Positions 1 through 10,925 of a stretch of DNA of 60,761 bases are shown in pieces (the first letter of the stretch is position 1; each line of letters opens with the position of its first letter). The stretch is from Desulfamplus magnetovallimortis (GTDB lineage Bacteria > Desulfobacterota > Desulfobacteria > Desulfobacterales > Desulfobacteraceae). The position numbers were made by a program, and so were the translations under genes. The stretch lies in contig NZ_LT828541.1 in NCBI RefSeq assembly GCF_900170035.1, positions 540,042 through 600,802 of the forward strand, given 5' to 3'. Under the pieces are notes generated by a model that did no database searches, was not told where the DNA came from, and saw only the letters and a list, made by a program, of their open reading frames with translations.

Positions 1-47
1 CCTGGTTATCCTGGTTCAGACAACTGCAATAACTTCTGAAAAAGCAA
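1..47. repeat. F1 palindromic repeat, truncated by window edge
   Basis: This is the right half of the F1 repeat that recurs at 5770, 14036, 18388, 33903, 49344 and 54119. It shows the diagnostic ATCCTGGTTCAGACAACTGC segment, but the terminal GATGTCGATTTTGAG end seen elsewhere is missing and is replaced by the F6 element that begins at 58. The left half lies outside the window. Confidence 0.75.
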
Positions 48-57
48 TCAAATAAGC

Positions 58-149
58 GGTGGTGTCCCAAATATGTTGATGAGCTCTTCACAAACCTTGA
101 TTCAGCAGGGCTTTCACAAAAAGAAATCAACACTTTTATGACACTATCC
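58..149. repeat. F6 element, 92 bp with inverted ends
   Basis: The ends GGTGGTGTCCC and GACACTATCC are imperfect inverted repeats. The whole element aligns, in inverse orientation, with 42353-42443, sharing the core that reads ATCAACAC and TTTATGACACTA. On the plus strand it can also be read as the end of a coding sequence finishing EINTFMTLSK with a TAA at 153-155, and the second copy encodes a similar string ending EINTFMTLPN. It may therefore be a decayed gene end carried in a mobile repeat rather than a pure non-coding element. Confidence 0.6.
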
Positions 150-159
150 AAATAAGCTA

Positions 160-747
160 TCAGATTTTGAAAATTGTCCTCTTGTCTGTGATAATGATGT
201 CCACATTGTATTTGCGGGAATCCATCTGTATGGCATCTACTATCTGCTCCTCAAAAGCAATGGATACCTTACGGGTGGTCTCTGGCAGCTTTGTAATAAG
301 TTTGTTGTAAAAACCTTCTCCAAATCCAACCCTTCCACCTTTTTCATCAAAGGCAAGCCCTGGAATCAATGCAATATCAATTAAGTCCAGAGGTATCTTT
401 TTGCATGTGGCAGGGTTTGGTTCAAGCACGCCTGCTTCTGTGGTAAGGAGGTCAGCATCGTAATCAGTAACACGCAGAAGCGTGATTGAATGTTTTGATT
501 CTGAATATGCAGGCAGAACTATTCCTTTACCCACATCCAGGCTTGTGCGTATGATTTTTTCCGTTGGAATTTCACTGTTTCTGTTTATATAAAGCAGTGC
601 CAGTTCAGATTCCAGAAAATTGGCAAAAGTTAAAAGGTTTGATTCAATTGCACTCTGCTTTTCTGCCATCTCTTCTTCTGTAAGAGTGGCAAGCCTCTCC
701 ATCACTTCATTTAATACACTTTTTTTGCTGTTTTTTGCATCACTCAT
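160..747 (-). CDS. 5-formyltetrahydrofolate cyclo-ligase
   Basis: The product is a 195-residue cytosolic enzyme of the 5-FTHF cyclo-ligase (methenyltetrahydrofolate synthetase) family, which uses ATP to turn 5-formyl-THF into 5,10-methenyl-THF and so returns a stored folate to one-carbon metabolism. The C-terminal signature GRVGFGEGFYNKL at residues 138-150 matches the family's phosphate-binding glycine loop, and EPN at 109-111 is the conserved Glu-Pro turn. Length is typical. It stands alone, divergent from serS, and ends in TGA only a few bases from the F6 repeat. The start ATG at 747 is the only reasonable one. Folding of the rest of the chain was not tested. Confidence 0.9.
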   Translation of the reverse strand: MSDAKNSKKSVLNEVMERLATLTEEEMAEKQSAIESNLLTFANFLESELALLYINRNSEIPTEKIIRTSLDVGKGIVLPAYSESKHSITLLRVTDYDADLLTTEAGVLEPNPATCKKIPLDLIDIALIPGLAFDEKGGRVGFGEGFYNKLITKLPETTRKVSIAFEEQIVDAIQMDSRKYNVDIIITDKRTIFKI

Positions 748-1017
748 AATTTTATATCCCCACTCATAAAATAATTTTTTGAAATATTATACAGCGTAAA
801 ACAATTGTCAATCATCAATTTCATTGACTGTTTTAAAATGCCATGATATTTTTTCCAGATTATTAAAATTAATGGCTTGGGAAAAAGCCTTAAATACCAA
901 GGTTTATACTAATGATTTCAGTTAGTTAGGCTTTGATATTGTTAAAACCCGATTTTTGCACATCCATTAAATTTTGAAAAAAACAAATATTTGCATAACG
1001 ACCAGACAGGGAAAAAA

Positions 1018-2301
1018 ATGCTTGAAATAAAGTATGTTAGAGAAAATATCGACATGGTAAAAAAGGCCCTCGAAAGCAGGGGCGGCAAAGCTGATTTTGA
1101 CACGTTCATTGAACTTGAAAAAAAACGAAGGGAGTTGCTCCAGGAAATAGAGGGGCTTCGTCATAAGAGAAATACAGTGTCAGATGAGATTGCTCAGATG
1201 AAAAAATCCGGAGAAAATGCAGAATCCCGGATTATTGAAATGCGACAGGTTTCAGAGAATATCAAATCTATTGACAGGGTTCTTTCTGAAACTGAGGAGT
1301 CCATAAACATATTTATGACAACCCTGCCAAACATTCCACACACTGATGTGCCATATGGATTGAGTGAGGATGATAACAGACTTGAAAAACAGGTCGGTAC
1401 CCCTGCAACGTTTGATTTTGAAGTAAAGGCGCACTGGGATATTGGAGAAGAGCTTGGAATTCTTGATTTTGCAAGAGCCACAAAGATAACCGGAGCCAGA
1501 TTTCCTCTCTACATGGGAAGCGGAGCAAGACTTGAAAGGGCTCTTATCAATTTCATGCTTGACATACACATCAACGAGCATGGTTTCACTGAGGTATTGC
1601 CTCCTTTTATGGTAAACAGAAAAAGCCTTACAGGTACAGGCCAGCTTCCCAAGTTTGAAGAGGATCTCTTTAAGGTTGAGGGCTGGGACTATTTCATGAT
1701 TCCCACATCAGAAGTGCCCATGACAAATATTTACGCAGAGGAGATAATCCCTGAAAGCATGCTTCCCATAAGATTTACTGCATATACACCATGTTTTCGC
1801 TCGGAGGCAGGTTCCCATGGTCGGGACACAAGGGGGCTTATCCGTCAGCACCAGTTCAACAAGGTTGAAATGGTCAAATATGCCACCCCTGAGACATCAT
1901 TTGATGAGCTTGAGTCTATGCTTGCAAGTGCTGAAACCATTCTTGAACGCCTTGGACTTCCCTATCAGGTCATTACGCTTTGTACAGGTGATATGGGCTT
2001 TTCTGCTACAAAGACATATGACATTGAAGTGTGGATGCCTGCACAGAACAAATACAGAGAGATATCTTCATGTAGTAACTGCGGTGACTTTCAGGCAAGA
2101 CGGGCTGGGATAAAGTTCAGACGGGAAGGTGCAAAAAAACCTGAATTTGCACATACCTTAAACGGCTCAGGTCTTGCTGTTGGCAGATGCTTTGCCGCCA
2201 TACTTGAAAACTATCAGCAATCTGACGGTTCCGTAAAGATTCCGGATGCACTTATTCCGTACATGGGGGGGCAAGAGAGTATAAATCATGAAAATAGATG
2301 A
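1018..2301 (+). CDS. serS: Seryl-tRNA synthetase
   Basis: This cytosolic class II aminoacyl-tRNA synthetase charges tRNA-Ser (and tRNA-Sec) with serine. The N-terminal 100 residues form the heptad-rich antiparallel coiled-coil arm that holds the long variable arm of tRNA-Ser. Motif 2 is seen in the segment around [19 protein letters not shown] and motif 3 in [17 protein letters not shown]. The product is 427 residues, close to the usual 430. A longer reading from TTG at 991 is possible, but ATG 1018 begins with the family-typical [10 protein letters not shown] and has AGG 8 bases upstream. The 3' end overlaps thrC by 14 bases, implying co-translation. Confidence 0.97.
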   Translation: MLEIKYVRENIDMVKKALESRGGKADFDTFIELEKKRRELLQEIEGLRHKRNTVSDEIAQMKKSGENAESRIIEMRQVSENIKSIDRVLSETEESINIFMTTLPNIPHTDVPYGLSEDDNRLEKQVGTPATFDFEVKAHWDIGEELGILDFARATKITGARFPLYMGSGARLERALINFMLDIHINEHGFTEVLPPFMVNRKSLTGTGQLPKFEEDLFKVEGWDYFMIPTSEVPMTNIYAEEIIPESMLPIRFTAYTPCFRSEAGSHGRDTRGLIRQHQFNKVEMVKYATPETSFDELESMLASAETILERLGLPYQVITLCTGDMGFSATKTYDIEVWMPAQNKYREISSCSNCGDFQARRAGIKFRREGAKKPEFAHTLNGSGLAVGRCFAAILENYQQSDGSVKIPDALIPYMGGQESINHENR

Positions 2302-3793
2302 TTTTCCAAATGAGATAGCTCCATTTCTCATACCGGAACCAAAAGGAGATCTTGTTTATGAGTGCCTTGGATGCTCCGGAATATACCCTATAAAGAAGCT
2401 TCTTTATGTATGCCCTGACTGTGGTTCTGTGCTGCTTATCACTAACCGGAAATTTGATGAGTTAAAAAAAACAGACGGTGCCACCTGGCAAAAGATTTTT
2501 GATTACCGGAGAATGCTCAATATCCCTGCTCTTAAGGGAATATACCGTTATCATGAACTCATAGGCCCCAATATCCCCATTGCATCTGTCATATATCTTG
2601 GAGAGGGGCACACACCTGTTGTTGAGGCAAACCAGCAGCTTCAGCAAAAAGCAGGAGCAAGATTCTACTATAAGAACGATGGTCAGAATCCAAGTGCCTC
2701 ATTCAAGGACAGAGGAATGGCAAGTGCACTTTCATACATCAAGTATCTTATAGACTCAAAACTTGCTGAAAACATAATTGCAGTATGTGCATCAACAGGC
2801 GATACATCAGCGGCAGCGGCCCTCTATGCGTCATACCTTGCCCTTGAAATTACATCTGCTGTCCTTCTTCCCCAGGGAAAAGTGACCCCACAGCAGCTCT
2901 CCCAGCCACTTGGCAGTGGGGCACGGGTTTTTGAAATTCCCGGGGTTTTTGATGACTGTATGAAAGTTGTGGAAAAGCTTTCTGAAAATTACTCTGTTGC
3001 ACTTCTTAATTCAAAAAATTCCTGGAGAATTCTTGGACAGGAGTCATTTTCATATGAAATTGCCCAGGATTTTGAATATGATATGAAAGATAAGGTTGTG
3101 GTTGTTCCCATAGGCAATGCCGGCAACATATCTGCTGTAATGAACGGTTTTCTAAAATTTCACATGCTTGGTATTATTAATCATCTTCCAAAAATTATAG
3201 GGGTGCAGTCAGAACATGCTGATCCTGTGTATCAATACTATCTTGAACCAGATTCAGACAAAAGGGTTTTCAGGCCGGTGAGTGTTAAACCCAGCGTTGC
3301 CCAGGCAGCAATGATAGGCAATCCTGTATCCATGCCAAGGGTGGTATCAATTACCAAAAAATATAATGAAACCGCAGGTCAGCAAAGTGTCTTTTTTGTA
3401 CAGGTTACGGAGCAGGAGATCATGGACTGGGGGCTTTTAGCCAACAGAAACGGACATATTGCCTGCACCCAGGGTGGGGAGTGTCTTGCAGGTCTTGTTG
3501 GTGCCGTAAGAGAGGGTATCATAACTGATTCTGAATGTGCTATTCTTGATGCAACTGCACATGCCATAAAATTTTCAGGATTTCAGGATAAATACTACAC
3601 CAAAACCCTTTCCGATGAATACAGGGTAGTCTCAAAACAGGAGCTTATAAACACCCCAATCCTGATGATGCCCGACAACCCTGAAAAAATTCCGGCCCAG
3701 GGCAAGCCTCTTGGTGAAGAGGACTTCAGGGTTTTTGTCGATGATATATGCCGGAAAATTGCAAGGGAGCTTGAACTTTCGGATAGTAAGTAA
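2288..3793 (+). CDS. thrC: Threonine synthase
   Basis: This PLP enzyme converts O-phosphohomoserine to threonine and phosphate, the last step of threonine synthesis. The 501-residue chain opens with a four-cysteine zinc-ribbon-like segment (C26, C29, C42, C45), found in a subset of long threonine synthases. The PLP lysine is K140 in [13 protein letters not shown], and the Gly-rich phosphate cradle appears as VPIGNAGN. The start codon lies inside the last codons of serS, so the two genes form an overlapping pair. It stops with TAA, and the LysM gene begins 28 bases on. Confidence 0.94.
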   Translation: MKIDDFPNEIAPFLIPEPKGDLVYECLGCSGIYPIKKLLYVCPDCGSVLLITNRKFDELKKTDGATWQKIFDYRRMLNIPALKGIYRYHELIGPNIPIASVIYLGEGHTPVVEANQQLQQKAGARFYYKNDGQNPSASFKDRGMASALSYIKYLIDSKLAENIIAVCASTGDTSAAAALYASYLALEITSAVLLPQGKVTPQQLSQPLGSGARVFEIPGVFDDCMKVVEKLSENYSVALLNSKNSWRILGQESFSYEIAQDFEYDMKDKVVVVPIGNAGNISAVMNGFLKFHMLGIINHLPKIIGVQSEHADPVYQYYLEPDSDKRVFRPVSVKPSVAQAAMIGNPVSMPRVVSITKKYNETAGQQSVFFVQVTEQEIMDWGLLANRNGHIACTQGGECLAGLVGAVREGIITDSECAILDATAHAIKFSGFQDKYYTKTLSDEYRVVSKQELINTPILMMPDNPEKIPAQGKPLGEEDFRVFVDDICRKIARELELSDSK

Positions 3794-3821
3794 ACCTGAA
3801 ATAACAGAAACCTCTGGATTG

Positions 3822-5711
3822 ATGATGAAAAAAACGGAAATATTATTCAGTGTATTTTTAATCGCTGCACTGTTAACAATATGTTCTGCTGCTCTTTTTT
3901 TCGGGTCAACCGCAACTGTAAACGCAAGCACAACAAAGCCCCGGGCAGAGATAGCTCCACAACTGCTTGAGACAGCCTACAAACGCTACTCCCTCTATCG
4001 CTACAAGGATAGTGAAATCCTGTGTGAACGATATACTGTAAAAAAAGGGGACTGGATTTATAAAATTTTCAGAACAAAAGGGGAGTTGTCCAGCGCTGAT
4101 TTTCCTCTTTTTCTGAATATTTTTAAGGAAATAAACCCGGGCATAAAAAATATGGACAGCATCAATCCCGGACAAAAGATGCTTATTCCCCTGAAAAGAG
4201 TTAAAGCAGATGATTTTGTGGAAAGCACTCCGGGAATTGTTGATGTTCCGGTTATAAAACTGTCAAATATTCCAGAAAGTTTTGATCAGTTTATTATCCC
4301 CCATGATGTCCGTCAAGGAGACAAGGTATCTGATCTCATTCACAAATCATTTCTGGATAAGCACGGTGCCATATCACAGGAGGGTATATTTGCCTTTAAG
4401 CTCCTGAATCCTGCCGTTGAGTCACTTGATATTATCTTTGAAGGCTCTACCATAAATCTTCCCAAGCCCTCCATAGTTGAGCAGCCATGGTTTGTATCGC
4501 TTATGAATAGCAATGCACAAAAGGAGAATGGGGCAGTCCCATCTCTTTCAACCATACCACCGGATGTCAGCCAACCAGACCTTTCACTAACTGGAGAATC
4601 CTCTTTTGCCTCAATTACTTCTGACAGAAACGATTCAGAAGATAAAAAGTCAGCCGGCAATCCAAAAGAGAACAAAGATAGTCTGCCTGAAAAATCTTCT
4701 GAACAATCATCAGAGACTCTTCCTGAACCTGAAAACATCTCATCACAGACAAACAGCAACAAAGATAAGCAGGAACAACTTTCAGACAGTCAGCAGAGAC
4801 AGTTTTCACCCTCTTTAAAACACCTGAAACGTCTTGCAAATCTTAATAATGGAAAGCTTATGTCAAGGGGGAAATACCACTTTCCAGGTGACGATGGCAA
4901 AGATACAGTGCTTGATCTTTCATTGACGCCGGTTATTAGATTGCAAGATGGCACACGCATACTTATTGTACCTGACAAACGACAGTTTGACTCTGTCTCA
5001 AAAAGTATTTCTCACTTCTGGCGCAAGGTCAAAATAATGGAGTTCAGTGAGATTGAGCAGGCATTAAAATCATACAACTCATTGAATATTATGTATGGAA
5101 ACCATGACCGCAAGGCTGAAAATCAACAGGGGAAATCAGAGTCAACAAAGAGTAATAAAAAAGCATCAGACATCTCAAAAGATTTAACTGTCTCTCAATC
5201 TTCTCTTCCTTATATCCAGAGGACATACCTTCCCATACAGAATATAATACCGTTTTATCAAAAAGATGCTGTAAAAAAACTTCTTGAAATCACAAATTAT
5301 AATTATATTCCTGAAACAGAAATTCAGCTTCCGGTGGATTCAATAACTATCAATGTAACAACAGGGCTTGTGTTAAGACCCGGAAAGCCGGATACTGTAA
5401 TATTCTTCGGAAATGTTTATGGGGCAACCATTGATGCTTTCATGGAAAAAAACAAGGCCATTGTTATAAGTCTTCCCCCAACAGGCAATCTTTTTCAGAT
5501 TGCAGGAACACTTTTTTCAGGCCTTGGAGCATCCCTGACCAGGAATCCTTCTTTTATTTCTCCATCAACGAGAAAGGCTGTCACAATATCAGGTCTTTAT
5601 ATTAATACTACAAACAGGGATGTTTTTGTCTCAGACACTCCCATGATTCTAAAAGAGGCCTTTGACTATCTGACCAAAAAACAGATTGCAATAGCAACCG
5701 TTTCAAAATAA
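3822..5711 (+). CDS. Secreted or membrane-anchored LysM-domain protein
   Basis: The product is a 629-residue protein of unknown specific role. An N-terminal hydrophobic stretch (about residues 7-28) looks like a signal peptide or anchor. A LysM peptidoglycan-binding module follows at roughly 70-125, with YTVKKGDW at its start and INPGQKMLIP at its end. A Ser/Gln/Lys-rich disordered linker covers about 250-330, and a C-terminal region (about 500-629) is well conserved in appearance but not recognised. The open frame extends back to 3711 inside thrC; ATG 3822, directly before the hydrophobic segment, is the better start. Location just after thrC suggests read-through transcription. It is probably a cell-wall or outer-layer associated protein. 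Confidence 0.75.
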   Translation: MMKKTEILFSVFLIAALLTICSAALFFGSTATVNASTTKPRAEIAPQLLETAYKRYSLYRYKDSEILCERYTVKKGDWIYKIFRTKGELSSADFPLFLNIFKEINPGIKNMDSINPGQKMLIPLKRVKADDFVESTPGIVDVPVIKLSNIPESFDQFIIPHDVRQGDKVSDLIHKSFLDKHGAISQEGIFAFKLLNPAVESLDIIFEGSTINLPKPSIVEQPWFVSLMNSNAQKENGAVPSLSTIPPDVSQPDLSLTGESSFASITSDRNDSEDKKSAGNPKENKDSLPEKSSEQSSETLPEPENISSQTNSNKDKQEQLSDSQQRQFSPSLKHLKRLANLNNGKLMSRGKYHFPGDDGKDTVLDLSLTPVIRLQDGTRILIVPDKRQFDSVSKSISHFWRKVKIMEFSEIEQALKSYNSLNIMYGNHDRKAENQQGKSESTKSNKKASDISKDLTVSQSSLPYIQRTYLPIQNIIPFYQKDAVKKLLEITNYNYIPETEIQLPVDSITINVTTGLVLRPGKPDTVIFFGNVYGATIDAFMEKNKAIVISLPPTGNLFQIAGTLFSGLGASLTRNPSFISPSTRKAVTISGLYINTTNRDVFVSDTPMILKEAFDYLTKKQIAIATVSK

Positions 5712-5769
5712 ATTCCTTTAACATATTAATTTATGGTATTCCAGATATAGAAGTTAACAAAGTAGAATT

Positions 5770-5945
5770 ACTCAAAATCGACATCTTATTGCTTTTTCAG
5801 AAGTTATTGCAGTTGTCTGAACCAGGATAACCAGGATGGATAGGATGCTCAGGATAGATAATCCTGCCTTATCTTGTTAATCTTGGGAATCCTGATTCAG
5901 ACAGTGTTGACAAGGCTTACAAGATCATAGGTGTCGACTTTGAGG
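5770..5945. repeat. F1 palindromic repeat (full copy)
   Basis: This copy runs from ACTCAAAATCGACATCTTA to GGTGTCGACTTTGAG, the two ends being inverted repeats. The inside is dominated by a palindromic pair, TCTGAACCAGGATAACC against AATCCTGATTCAGACAG. It fills most of the 274-base gap between the LysM gene and the TPR lipoprotein gene. Confidence 0.85.
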
Positions 5946-5985
5946 AATTAAGCATGCCTGAAAATCCAATGGAGTTTTAAATACT

Positions 5986-6750
5986 ATGAAAAAAAGCTGT
6001 ATCCTGATGCTAATGATCTCTCTTATGCTCTCATCATGCTCTACATCTTCATCACCTAAAGTTGACCGTCACCAGAGTAAAATGGCCTCTGCAACCCGGG
6101 AACTTGGGGAAGCATATATGGCCCAGGGGAACTATACGGCTGCACTGAAAGAGTTCATAACAGCAGAAAAAGTAATTCCAAATGACCCATACCTTCAAAA
6201 TGATCTGGGGCTTGCTTATATGGCCAAAAATCGTTTTGACCTTGCAGAAATACACTTCAAGAAGGCAATAGAGTTGAACCCTGAGTATGTGCCAGCAAAA
6301 AACAATTTGGGTTCTGCTTACCTGAAAGGTGAAAAATGGGATCTTGCCATAGAGTGTTTCAAGGAGATTTCAGACAATCTTTTATATGCAACTCCACACT
6401 ATCCTCTTTCAAATCTGGGATGGGCATATCTTGGAAAAGGGGATATGAAGATTGCTGAACATTATTTTCAGAGGTCACTTAAGGAGCAGCCAGATTTTAT
6501 CAATGCAATCCACGGACTTGCCACGGTATATATCATTGAATCAAATTTCAGCCAGGCTCTTGACCTTCTAAAAGAGGGGATCAAAAGAAACTCTCAAACA
6601 TCTGCGGTTGCCATACTACATTCAGATATTGCAAAGGTATATGAAAGATATGGTAATTATAAAGAGGCTGACAGACACTGGAGAAAAGTGCTGGAAATTG
6701 CCCCCCAGAGCAGTTCCCTGGCCCAGGAGGCAAATAAAAAAATCAAGTAA
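5986..6750 (+). CDS. TPR lipoprotein, PilF/PilW-like
   Basis: The product is a 254-residue outer-membrane lipoprotein built of tetratricopeptide repeats. The signal peptide ends in a clear lipobox, LSSC, with the acylated cysteine at position 18. At least five TPR motifs follow from about residue 35 to 245, for example LGLAYMAKNRFDLAEIHFKK and LGWAYLGKGDMKIAEHYFQR. Proteins of this build (PilF/PilW) pilot the type IV pilus secretin to the outer membrane, but no other pilus gene lies nearby, so a general scaffold role is equally possible. It is convergent with dppF, with 50 bases between the stops. Confidence 0.85.
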   Translation: MKKSCILMLMISLMLSSCSTSSSPKVDRHQSKMASATRELGEAYMAQGNYTAALKEFITAEKVIPNDPYLQNDLGLAYMAKNRFDLAEIHFKKAIELNPEYVPAKNNLGSAYLKGEKWDLAIECFKEISDNLLYATPHYPLSNLGWAYLGKGDMKIAEHYFQRSLKEQPDFINAIHGLATVYIIESNFSQALDLLKEGIKRNSQTSAVAILHSDIAKVYERYGNYKEADRHWRKVLEIAPQSSSLAQEANKKIK

Positions 6751-6800
6751 TAATTTTGTAAGAATCGGGCACTTTGTATGTCTCTGTGGTACATAGCGCT

Positions 6801-7802
6801 TTAGTGACTGTTGTTTATCAGCTTTTCTGCGTTATGGCAGGAGATCATCCTGTTGGCCACTTCCCTTAGATGGGGAGGCTTATGTTTGCAAATGTCTGTC
6901 ATATAGGCACATCTTCTGTGAAAAGTGCATCCTGGTGGAGGGTTCAGTGGTGAGGGAAGCTCTCCGGAAAGGCGGATTCTTTTCTGCCTTGATTTTACAT
7001 CCACATGGGGAGTTGCTGCCAGAAGGGCCATTGTGTAAGGATGAAGGGGTTTTTCAAAGATAACATTTTTATCTCCCTGTTCAACCGGCCTTCCAAGATA
7101 CATCACCATGATATCATCTGAGATAAGCCTTACCACACTTAAATCATGGGAAATAAAAAGATAGGCCAGATTCATCTCATCTTGAAGATCCATCAAAAGA
7201 TTAAGGGTCTGTGCCTGCACAGAGACATCAAGTGCAGATACAGGTTCATCTGCCACAACAATATCAGGATTTAGCATAAGTGCCCTTGCAACGGCAATCC
7301 TCTGCCTCTGCCCCCCTGAAAACATATGTGGATAGCGGTTATACTGCTCCTTGCTCAATCCCACCTTATCCATTATATGCAGGGCCTTTTCCCTCATCTG
7401 GGAAGCATTTAGATCAGTATTTATTTTAAGAGGTTCCTCAAGAATTGTTCCCACCTTTTTTCGGGGATTCAATGAACCGTAAGGATCCTGGAACACTATC
7501 TGTACCTTGCGTCTCAAAATTTTTTTATCTTTTTTGTTTCCCACTGCATTGATGCCACCTATGTGCAAGTTGCCTTCTGTAGGAGACTCAATCATTGTGA
7601 TAAGCCTTGCAAGGGTGGATTTTCCGCAGCCTGATTCACCGACAACAGCCAGGGTTTTTCCTTTATTCAGGGTAAAGGATGCGCCGTCAAGGGCCTTAAG
7701 AGAGAGAGGCTTTTTTAAAAAACCTTCCTGGCTGACCGGATAGTATTTTTTTAAATTTTCTGCTTTAATAACGGGATATTGAGTAGTATCGACATCAGTC
7801 AT
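6801..7802 (-). CDS. dppF: Dipeptide ABC transporter ATP-binding protein DppF
   Basis: This is one of two ATPases driving a peptide importer at the inner membrane. The Walker A (GESGCGKST, about residue 55), ABC signature ([14 protein letters not shown]) and Walker B ([13 protein letters not shown]) are all intact. The C-terminal oligopeptide/dipeptide extension carries four cysteines, as in Opp/Dpp ATPases that hold a 4Fe-4S or metal site (CTFHRRC to CHN). Its ATG overlaps the dppD stop by eight bases, so the two subunits are translationally coupled. It is the last gene of a five-gene set dppA-B-C-D-F, all on the minus strand. Confidence 0.95.
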   Translation of the reverse strand: MTDVDTTQYPVIKAENLKKYYPVSQEGFLKKPLSLKALDGASFTLNKGKTLAVVGESGCGKSTLARLITMIESPTEGNLHIGGINAVGNKKDKKILRRKVQIVFQDPYGSLNPRKKVGTILEEPLKINTDLNASQMREKALHIMDKVGLSKEQYNRYPHMFSGGQRQRIAVARALMLNPDIVVADEPVSALDVSVQAQTLNLLMDLQDEMNLAYLFISHDLSVVRLISDDIMVMYLGRPVEQGDKNVIFEKPLHPYTMALLAATPHVDVKSRQKRIRLSGELPSPLNPPPGCTFHRRCAYMTDICKHKPPHLREVANRMISCHNAEKLINNSH

Positions 7803-8766
7803 ATTGTGGAACTCCGTTTATCAATGGGAAATGGCACCGGACACCAATTGAATTTTTTTCTGAATACTTTGGCACAACCTCTTTGCACATCTTTTTTGCA
7901 TGTTTGCAACGTGGATGGAAAAGGCAGCCATCTGGCCTGTCAAACTTGCCGGGAACAAGACCCGGAATTGTGGGAAGTCTCTTTGAGTTGATGTTTCTTT
8001 CAGGAAGGGCATTTAAAAGGGCTTCTGTATATGGATGGCAAGGGTTGGTAAAAATACGGTCAGAGCTGTTTTTTTCAACCACCTGACCTGCATACATTAC
8101 AACTACATCCTCAACTGTCTCTGCAATAACAGCCATGTCATGGGTGATTAAAACCAGAGCCATATTTTTTTTCTGCTGAAGATCCATTATAAGCTCCAAA
8201 ATCTGAGCCTGAATGGTCACATCAAGTGCAGTTGTGGGTTCATCTGCAATCAAAAGTCTTGGAGAACATGCAATGGCCATGGCAATCATCACCCTCTGGC
8301 TCATACCACCGGAGAGCTGATGGGGAAAGGTTCCAAGGCGATCTTCCGGTGCAGGTATTCCCACCTGTGAAAGCAGCTCTATTACCCTTTTGCGTCGCTC
8401 CTGCCGGGTTCCTCCCTCGTGTATTTTCAATGCTTCGCTTATCTGGTATTCAACTGTAAAACAAGGGTTCAGGCTTGTCATGGGCTCCTGAAAAATCATG
8501 GAGACATCCTTGCCTGTAATGCTTCGTCTCTTTTTTGCAGAAAGGGCCATAAGATCACTGTTGTGAAACATAAGCCTGTCTGCCTTTATTATACCAGGAT
8601 AGGGTATAAGTCCCATCAGGGCAAGCTGGGTGACACTTTTCCCTGAACCGGACTCTCCAACAATACCTACAACCTTTCCTTCATCAACGCTTAGGTTCAC
8701 CCCATCCACTGCCTTGAATCCGTCAAATTCAACAGAGAGATTTTCTATTTCCAGTAATTTTGTCAT
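7795..8766 (-). CDS. dppD: Dipeptide ABC transporter ATP-binding protein DppD
   Basis: This is the second ATPase of the dipeptide importer. The 323-residue protein has Walker [10 protein letters not shown], signature [15 protein letters not shown] and Walker [15 protein letters not shown]. The cysteine-bearing C-terminal extension ([15 protein letters not shown]) is typical of Dpp/Opp ATPases. An AAGGGA ribosome site sits nine bases before the ATG. The gene follows dppC after 12 bases and overlaps dppF, consistent with a single polycistronic message. Confidence 0.95.
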   Translation of the reverse strand: MTKLLEIENLSVEFDGFKAVDGVNLSVDEGKVVGIVGESGSGKSVTQLALMGLIPYPGIIKADRLMFHNSDLMALSAKKRRSITGKDVSMIFQEPMTSLNPCFTVEYQISEALKIHEGGTRQERRKRVIELLSQVGIPAPEDRLGTFPHQLSGGMSQRVMIAMAIACSPRLLIADEPTTALDVTIQAQILELIMDLQQKKNMALVLITHDMAVIAETVEDVVVMYAGQVVEKNSSDRIFTNPCHPYTEALLNALPERNINSKRLPTIPGLVPGKFDRPDGCLFHPRCKHAKKMCKEVVPKYSEKNSIGVRCHFPLINGVPQYD

Positions 8767-8778
8767 TGTAAGATCCCT

Positions 8779-9678
8779 TTACCTTTTCATTTTGGGATCA
8801 AGGGCATCCCTTAATCCATCTCCGGCAAGATTAAAGGCCAGAACAGTCAGCAGAATTGCAAGTCCCGGAAAGGTCACAACCCACCATGCCCGCTGGACAA
8901 ACTGGAGAGAATTGGCAAGCATAGCTCCCCATTCCGGAGTTGGAGGCTGTGCTCCCATACCAAGAAAACCAAGAGCTGCGGCATCCAGAATTGCAGATGA
9001 AAAGCCAAGGGTTGCCTGTACAATAAGAGGTGCCATGCAATTGGGCAGAATAACCACAAACATCATCCTAAATGGACCTGCTCCGCTCACCCTTGATGAT
9101 GTGACGTAATCCTTGCTTTTTTCTCCAATTACAGATGCCCTTGTAAGCCTTACGTAGTGGGGAAGCACAACAACTGCAATGGCAAGAATGGCATTCTGAA
9201 GGCTTGGCCCCAGAATGGCTACAATGGCCATTGCAAGCAGAAGGCTTGGAAGGGCAAGCATTATATCCATAAGACGCATTACAACTGTTTCGTAGAATCC
9301 ACCAAAATATCCGGAGGTAATGCCCAGAAAGATACCCACAGCAAGTGAAAGCGTAACAACAATTACGCCCACAAAAAGGCTTAACCTTGCACCAAAGATA
9401 AGTCGGGAGAGAATATCTCTGCCAACATCATCTGTACCAAGAATAAACTCTGTTGTTCCTCCATCCATCCAGAATGGAGGTTGAAGGATTGCATCTCTGT
9501 ATTGGGTAAAAGGGCTGTGTGGTGCAATGAGATTTGCAGAGATTGCAACAAGAATGGCTATACCTATAAACCATAATCCTGCAACAGCACCTTTGTTTTC
9601 ACTAAAGTATTTCCAGAACTCCTTTAAGGGATGGGGAGGGGAAATGTTATTTTCAGCAATAATAGCAGTTTCATTCAT
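8779..9678 (-). CDS. dppC: Dipeptide ABC transporter permease DppC
   Basis: The product is a 299-residue inner-membrane permease with about six hydrophobic segments, forming one half of the translocation channel with DppB. The N-terminal OppC-type cytoplasmic tail is followed by a membrane segment at about 32-52, and the inner-membrane component (BPD) signature with its EAA loop, including RVSGAGPFRMMFVVILPN, lies at about 200. The ending GDGLRDALDPKMK is the family's conserved tail. It is separated from dppB by 56 bases and from dppD by 12. Confidence 0.95.
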   Translation of the reverse strand: MNETAIIAENNISPPHPLKEFWKYFSENKGAVAGLWFIGIAILVAISANLIAPHSPFTQYRDAILQPPFWMDGGTTEFILGTDDVGRDILSRLIFGARLSLFVGVIVVTLSLAVGIFLGITSGYFGGFYETVVMRLMDIMLALPSLLLAMAIVAILGPSLQNAILAIAVVVLPHYVRLTRASVIGEKSKDYVTSSRVSGAGPFRMMFVVILPNCMAPLIVQATLGFSSAILDAAALGFLGMGAQPPTPEWGAMLANSLQFVQRAWWVVTFPGLAILLTVLAFNLAGDGLRDALDPKMKR

Positions 9679-9734
9679 ATCTATAGTCTCTTTCCCGCAA
9701 TTTAAACCTGATTATATCCTGAAGGTAAACATGA

Positions 9735-10745
9735 TCAAGCTGTATGTCGTATTCTTGGGTTTACAATACCATAAAGAATATCAACAATGAGATTGACAAA
9801 TATTACTAAGGAGGAGATCATTAGAATTCCACCCTGAACAACAGGATAATCACGTCTGTTTATAGCTTCAACAATCCATTTGCCTATGCCTGGCCAGGCA
9901 AAGATGGTTTCTGTGAGAATGGCACCTGCAAGGAGTACTCCTATCTGAAGACCAATAACTGTAATAACCGGAATCAGGGCGTTTCTTAAGGCATGTACCA
10001 TAACAACACGTGATGGAGAAACTCCTTTTGCCCTTGCAGTACGGACATAATCTTCCTGAAGTACCTCAAGCATGGAAGACCTTGTCATCCTTGCAATTAC
10101 AGCAAGCGGAATGGTGCCAAGTACAATTGAAGGGAGTATCAGGTGACTTAAAGCAGATTTGAATGCCCCAGGCTCATTGGAGCGCAGTGTGTCAATTAGC
10201 ATAAAACCTGTGTCAGCATCAATCCAGAAAAGCGCTGATAGACGGCCTGACACCGGCGTCCATCCAAGCTGAACTGAGAAAAAGAGAATCAGAAGAAGTC
10301 CCCACCAGAAAATGGGCATGGAGTAACCGGTCAGGGAGATGCCCATAACAGAGTGATCAAAAATAGTACCCCTCTTTACACCGGCAATTACACCGGCGGG
10401 CAAACCAAAGATGATAGCAAATATTATGGCGCAGAAAGAGAGCTCCATGGTGGCAGGAAAAAGAGTTAAAAATTCTTTTAATACCGGCTTTTTTGTCACA
10501 AAGGATTTCCCAAGGTCCCCTTTAAATACGCCTGTAATATAATCAAAATACTGAACAGGAAGTGGTTTGTCCAGCCCCATTGCAGCTTTCATTTCAGCAT
10601 GGCGCTTTGGATCAATACCGCGTTCACCTGCCCTTAATTCCACAGGATCTCCTGGTATAAGATGAACAAGGGAAAAAGTTAAAAGCGTAACTCCAATAAA
10701 AGCTGGTATGATTTGTAATAATCGTTTGGCAAGAAATTGAATCAT
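9735..10745 (-). CDS. dppB: Dipeptide ABC transporter permease DppB
   Basis: The product is a 336-residue permease subunit. The start MIQFLAKRLLQIIPAFIGVT and the segment SLVHLIPGDPVELRAGERG are hallmarks of DppB, including the periplasmic loop that precedes the binding-protein-dependent transport domain. The EAA loop is visible as ARAKGVSPSRVVMVHALRNA. The length matches Escherichia coli DppB closely. It is parted from dppA by a 436-base gap packed with F2 repeats, so transcription from the dppA promoter would have to cross them. Confidence 0.95.
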   Translation of the reverse strand: MIQFLAKRLLQIIPAFIGVTLLTFSLVHLIPGDPVELRAGERGIDPKRHAEMKAAMGLDKPLPVQYFDYITGVFKGDLGKSFVTKKPVLKEFLTLFPATMELSFCAIIFAIIFGLPAGVIAGVKRGTIFDHSVMGISLTGYSMPIFWWGLLLILFFSVQLGWTPVSGRLSALFWIDADTGFMLIDTLRSNEPGAFKSALSHLILPSIVLGTIPLAVIARMTRSSMLEVLQEDYVRTARAKGVSPSRVVMVHALRNALIPVITVIGLQIGVLLAGAILTETIFAWPGIGKWIVEAINRRDYPVVQGGILMISSLVIFVNLIVDILYGIVNPRIRHTA

Positions 10746-10925
10746 AATATTGAGGTTCCATCATTTAGATTCTTGTCTCTGATTTTTCGCATATTTGCAA
10801 GAAAATCAAAAAATCCGGCATCTTAAAAGTAGTTATCCTAAAAAAAACTACAAGATTAAGATGAAAAGTTGCAAGGCGAAAATGGCGGGATAAAAGCATA
10901 AGGCAGGGTTTGCAGACTGCCTTTT

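Noticed and set aside
8630-9109. A 159-residue plus-strand frame opposite dppD/dppC
   Set aside because: It spans the end of one conserved gene and the start of another on the opposite strand, so it is a shadow frame.
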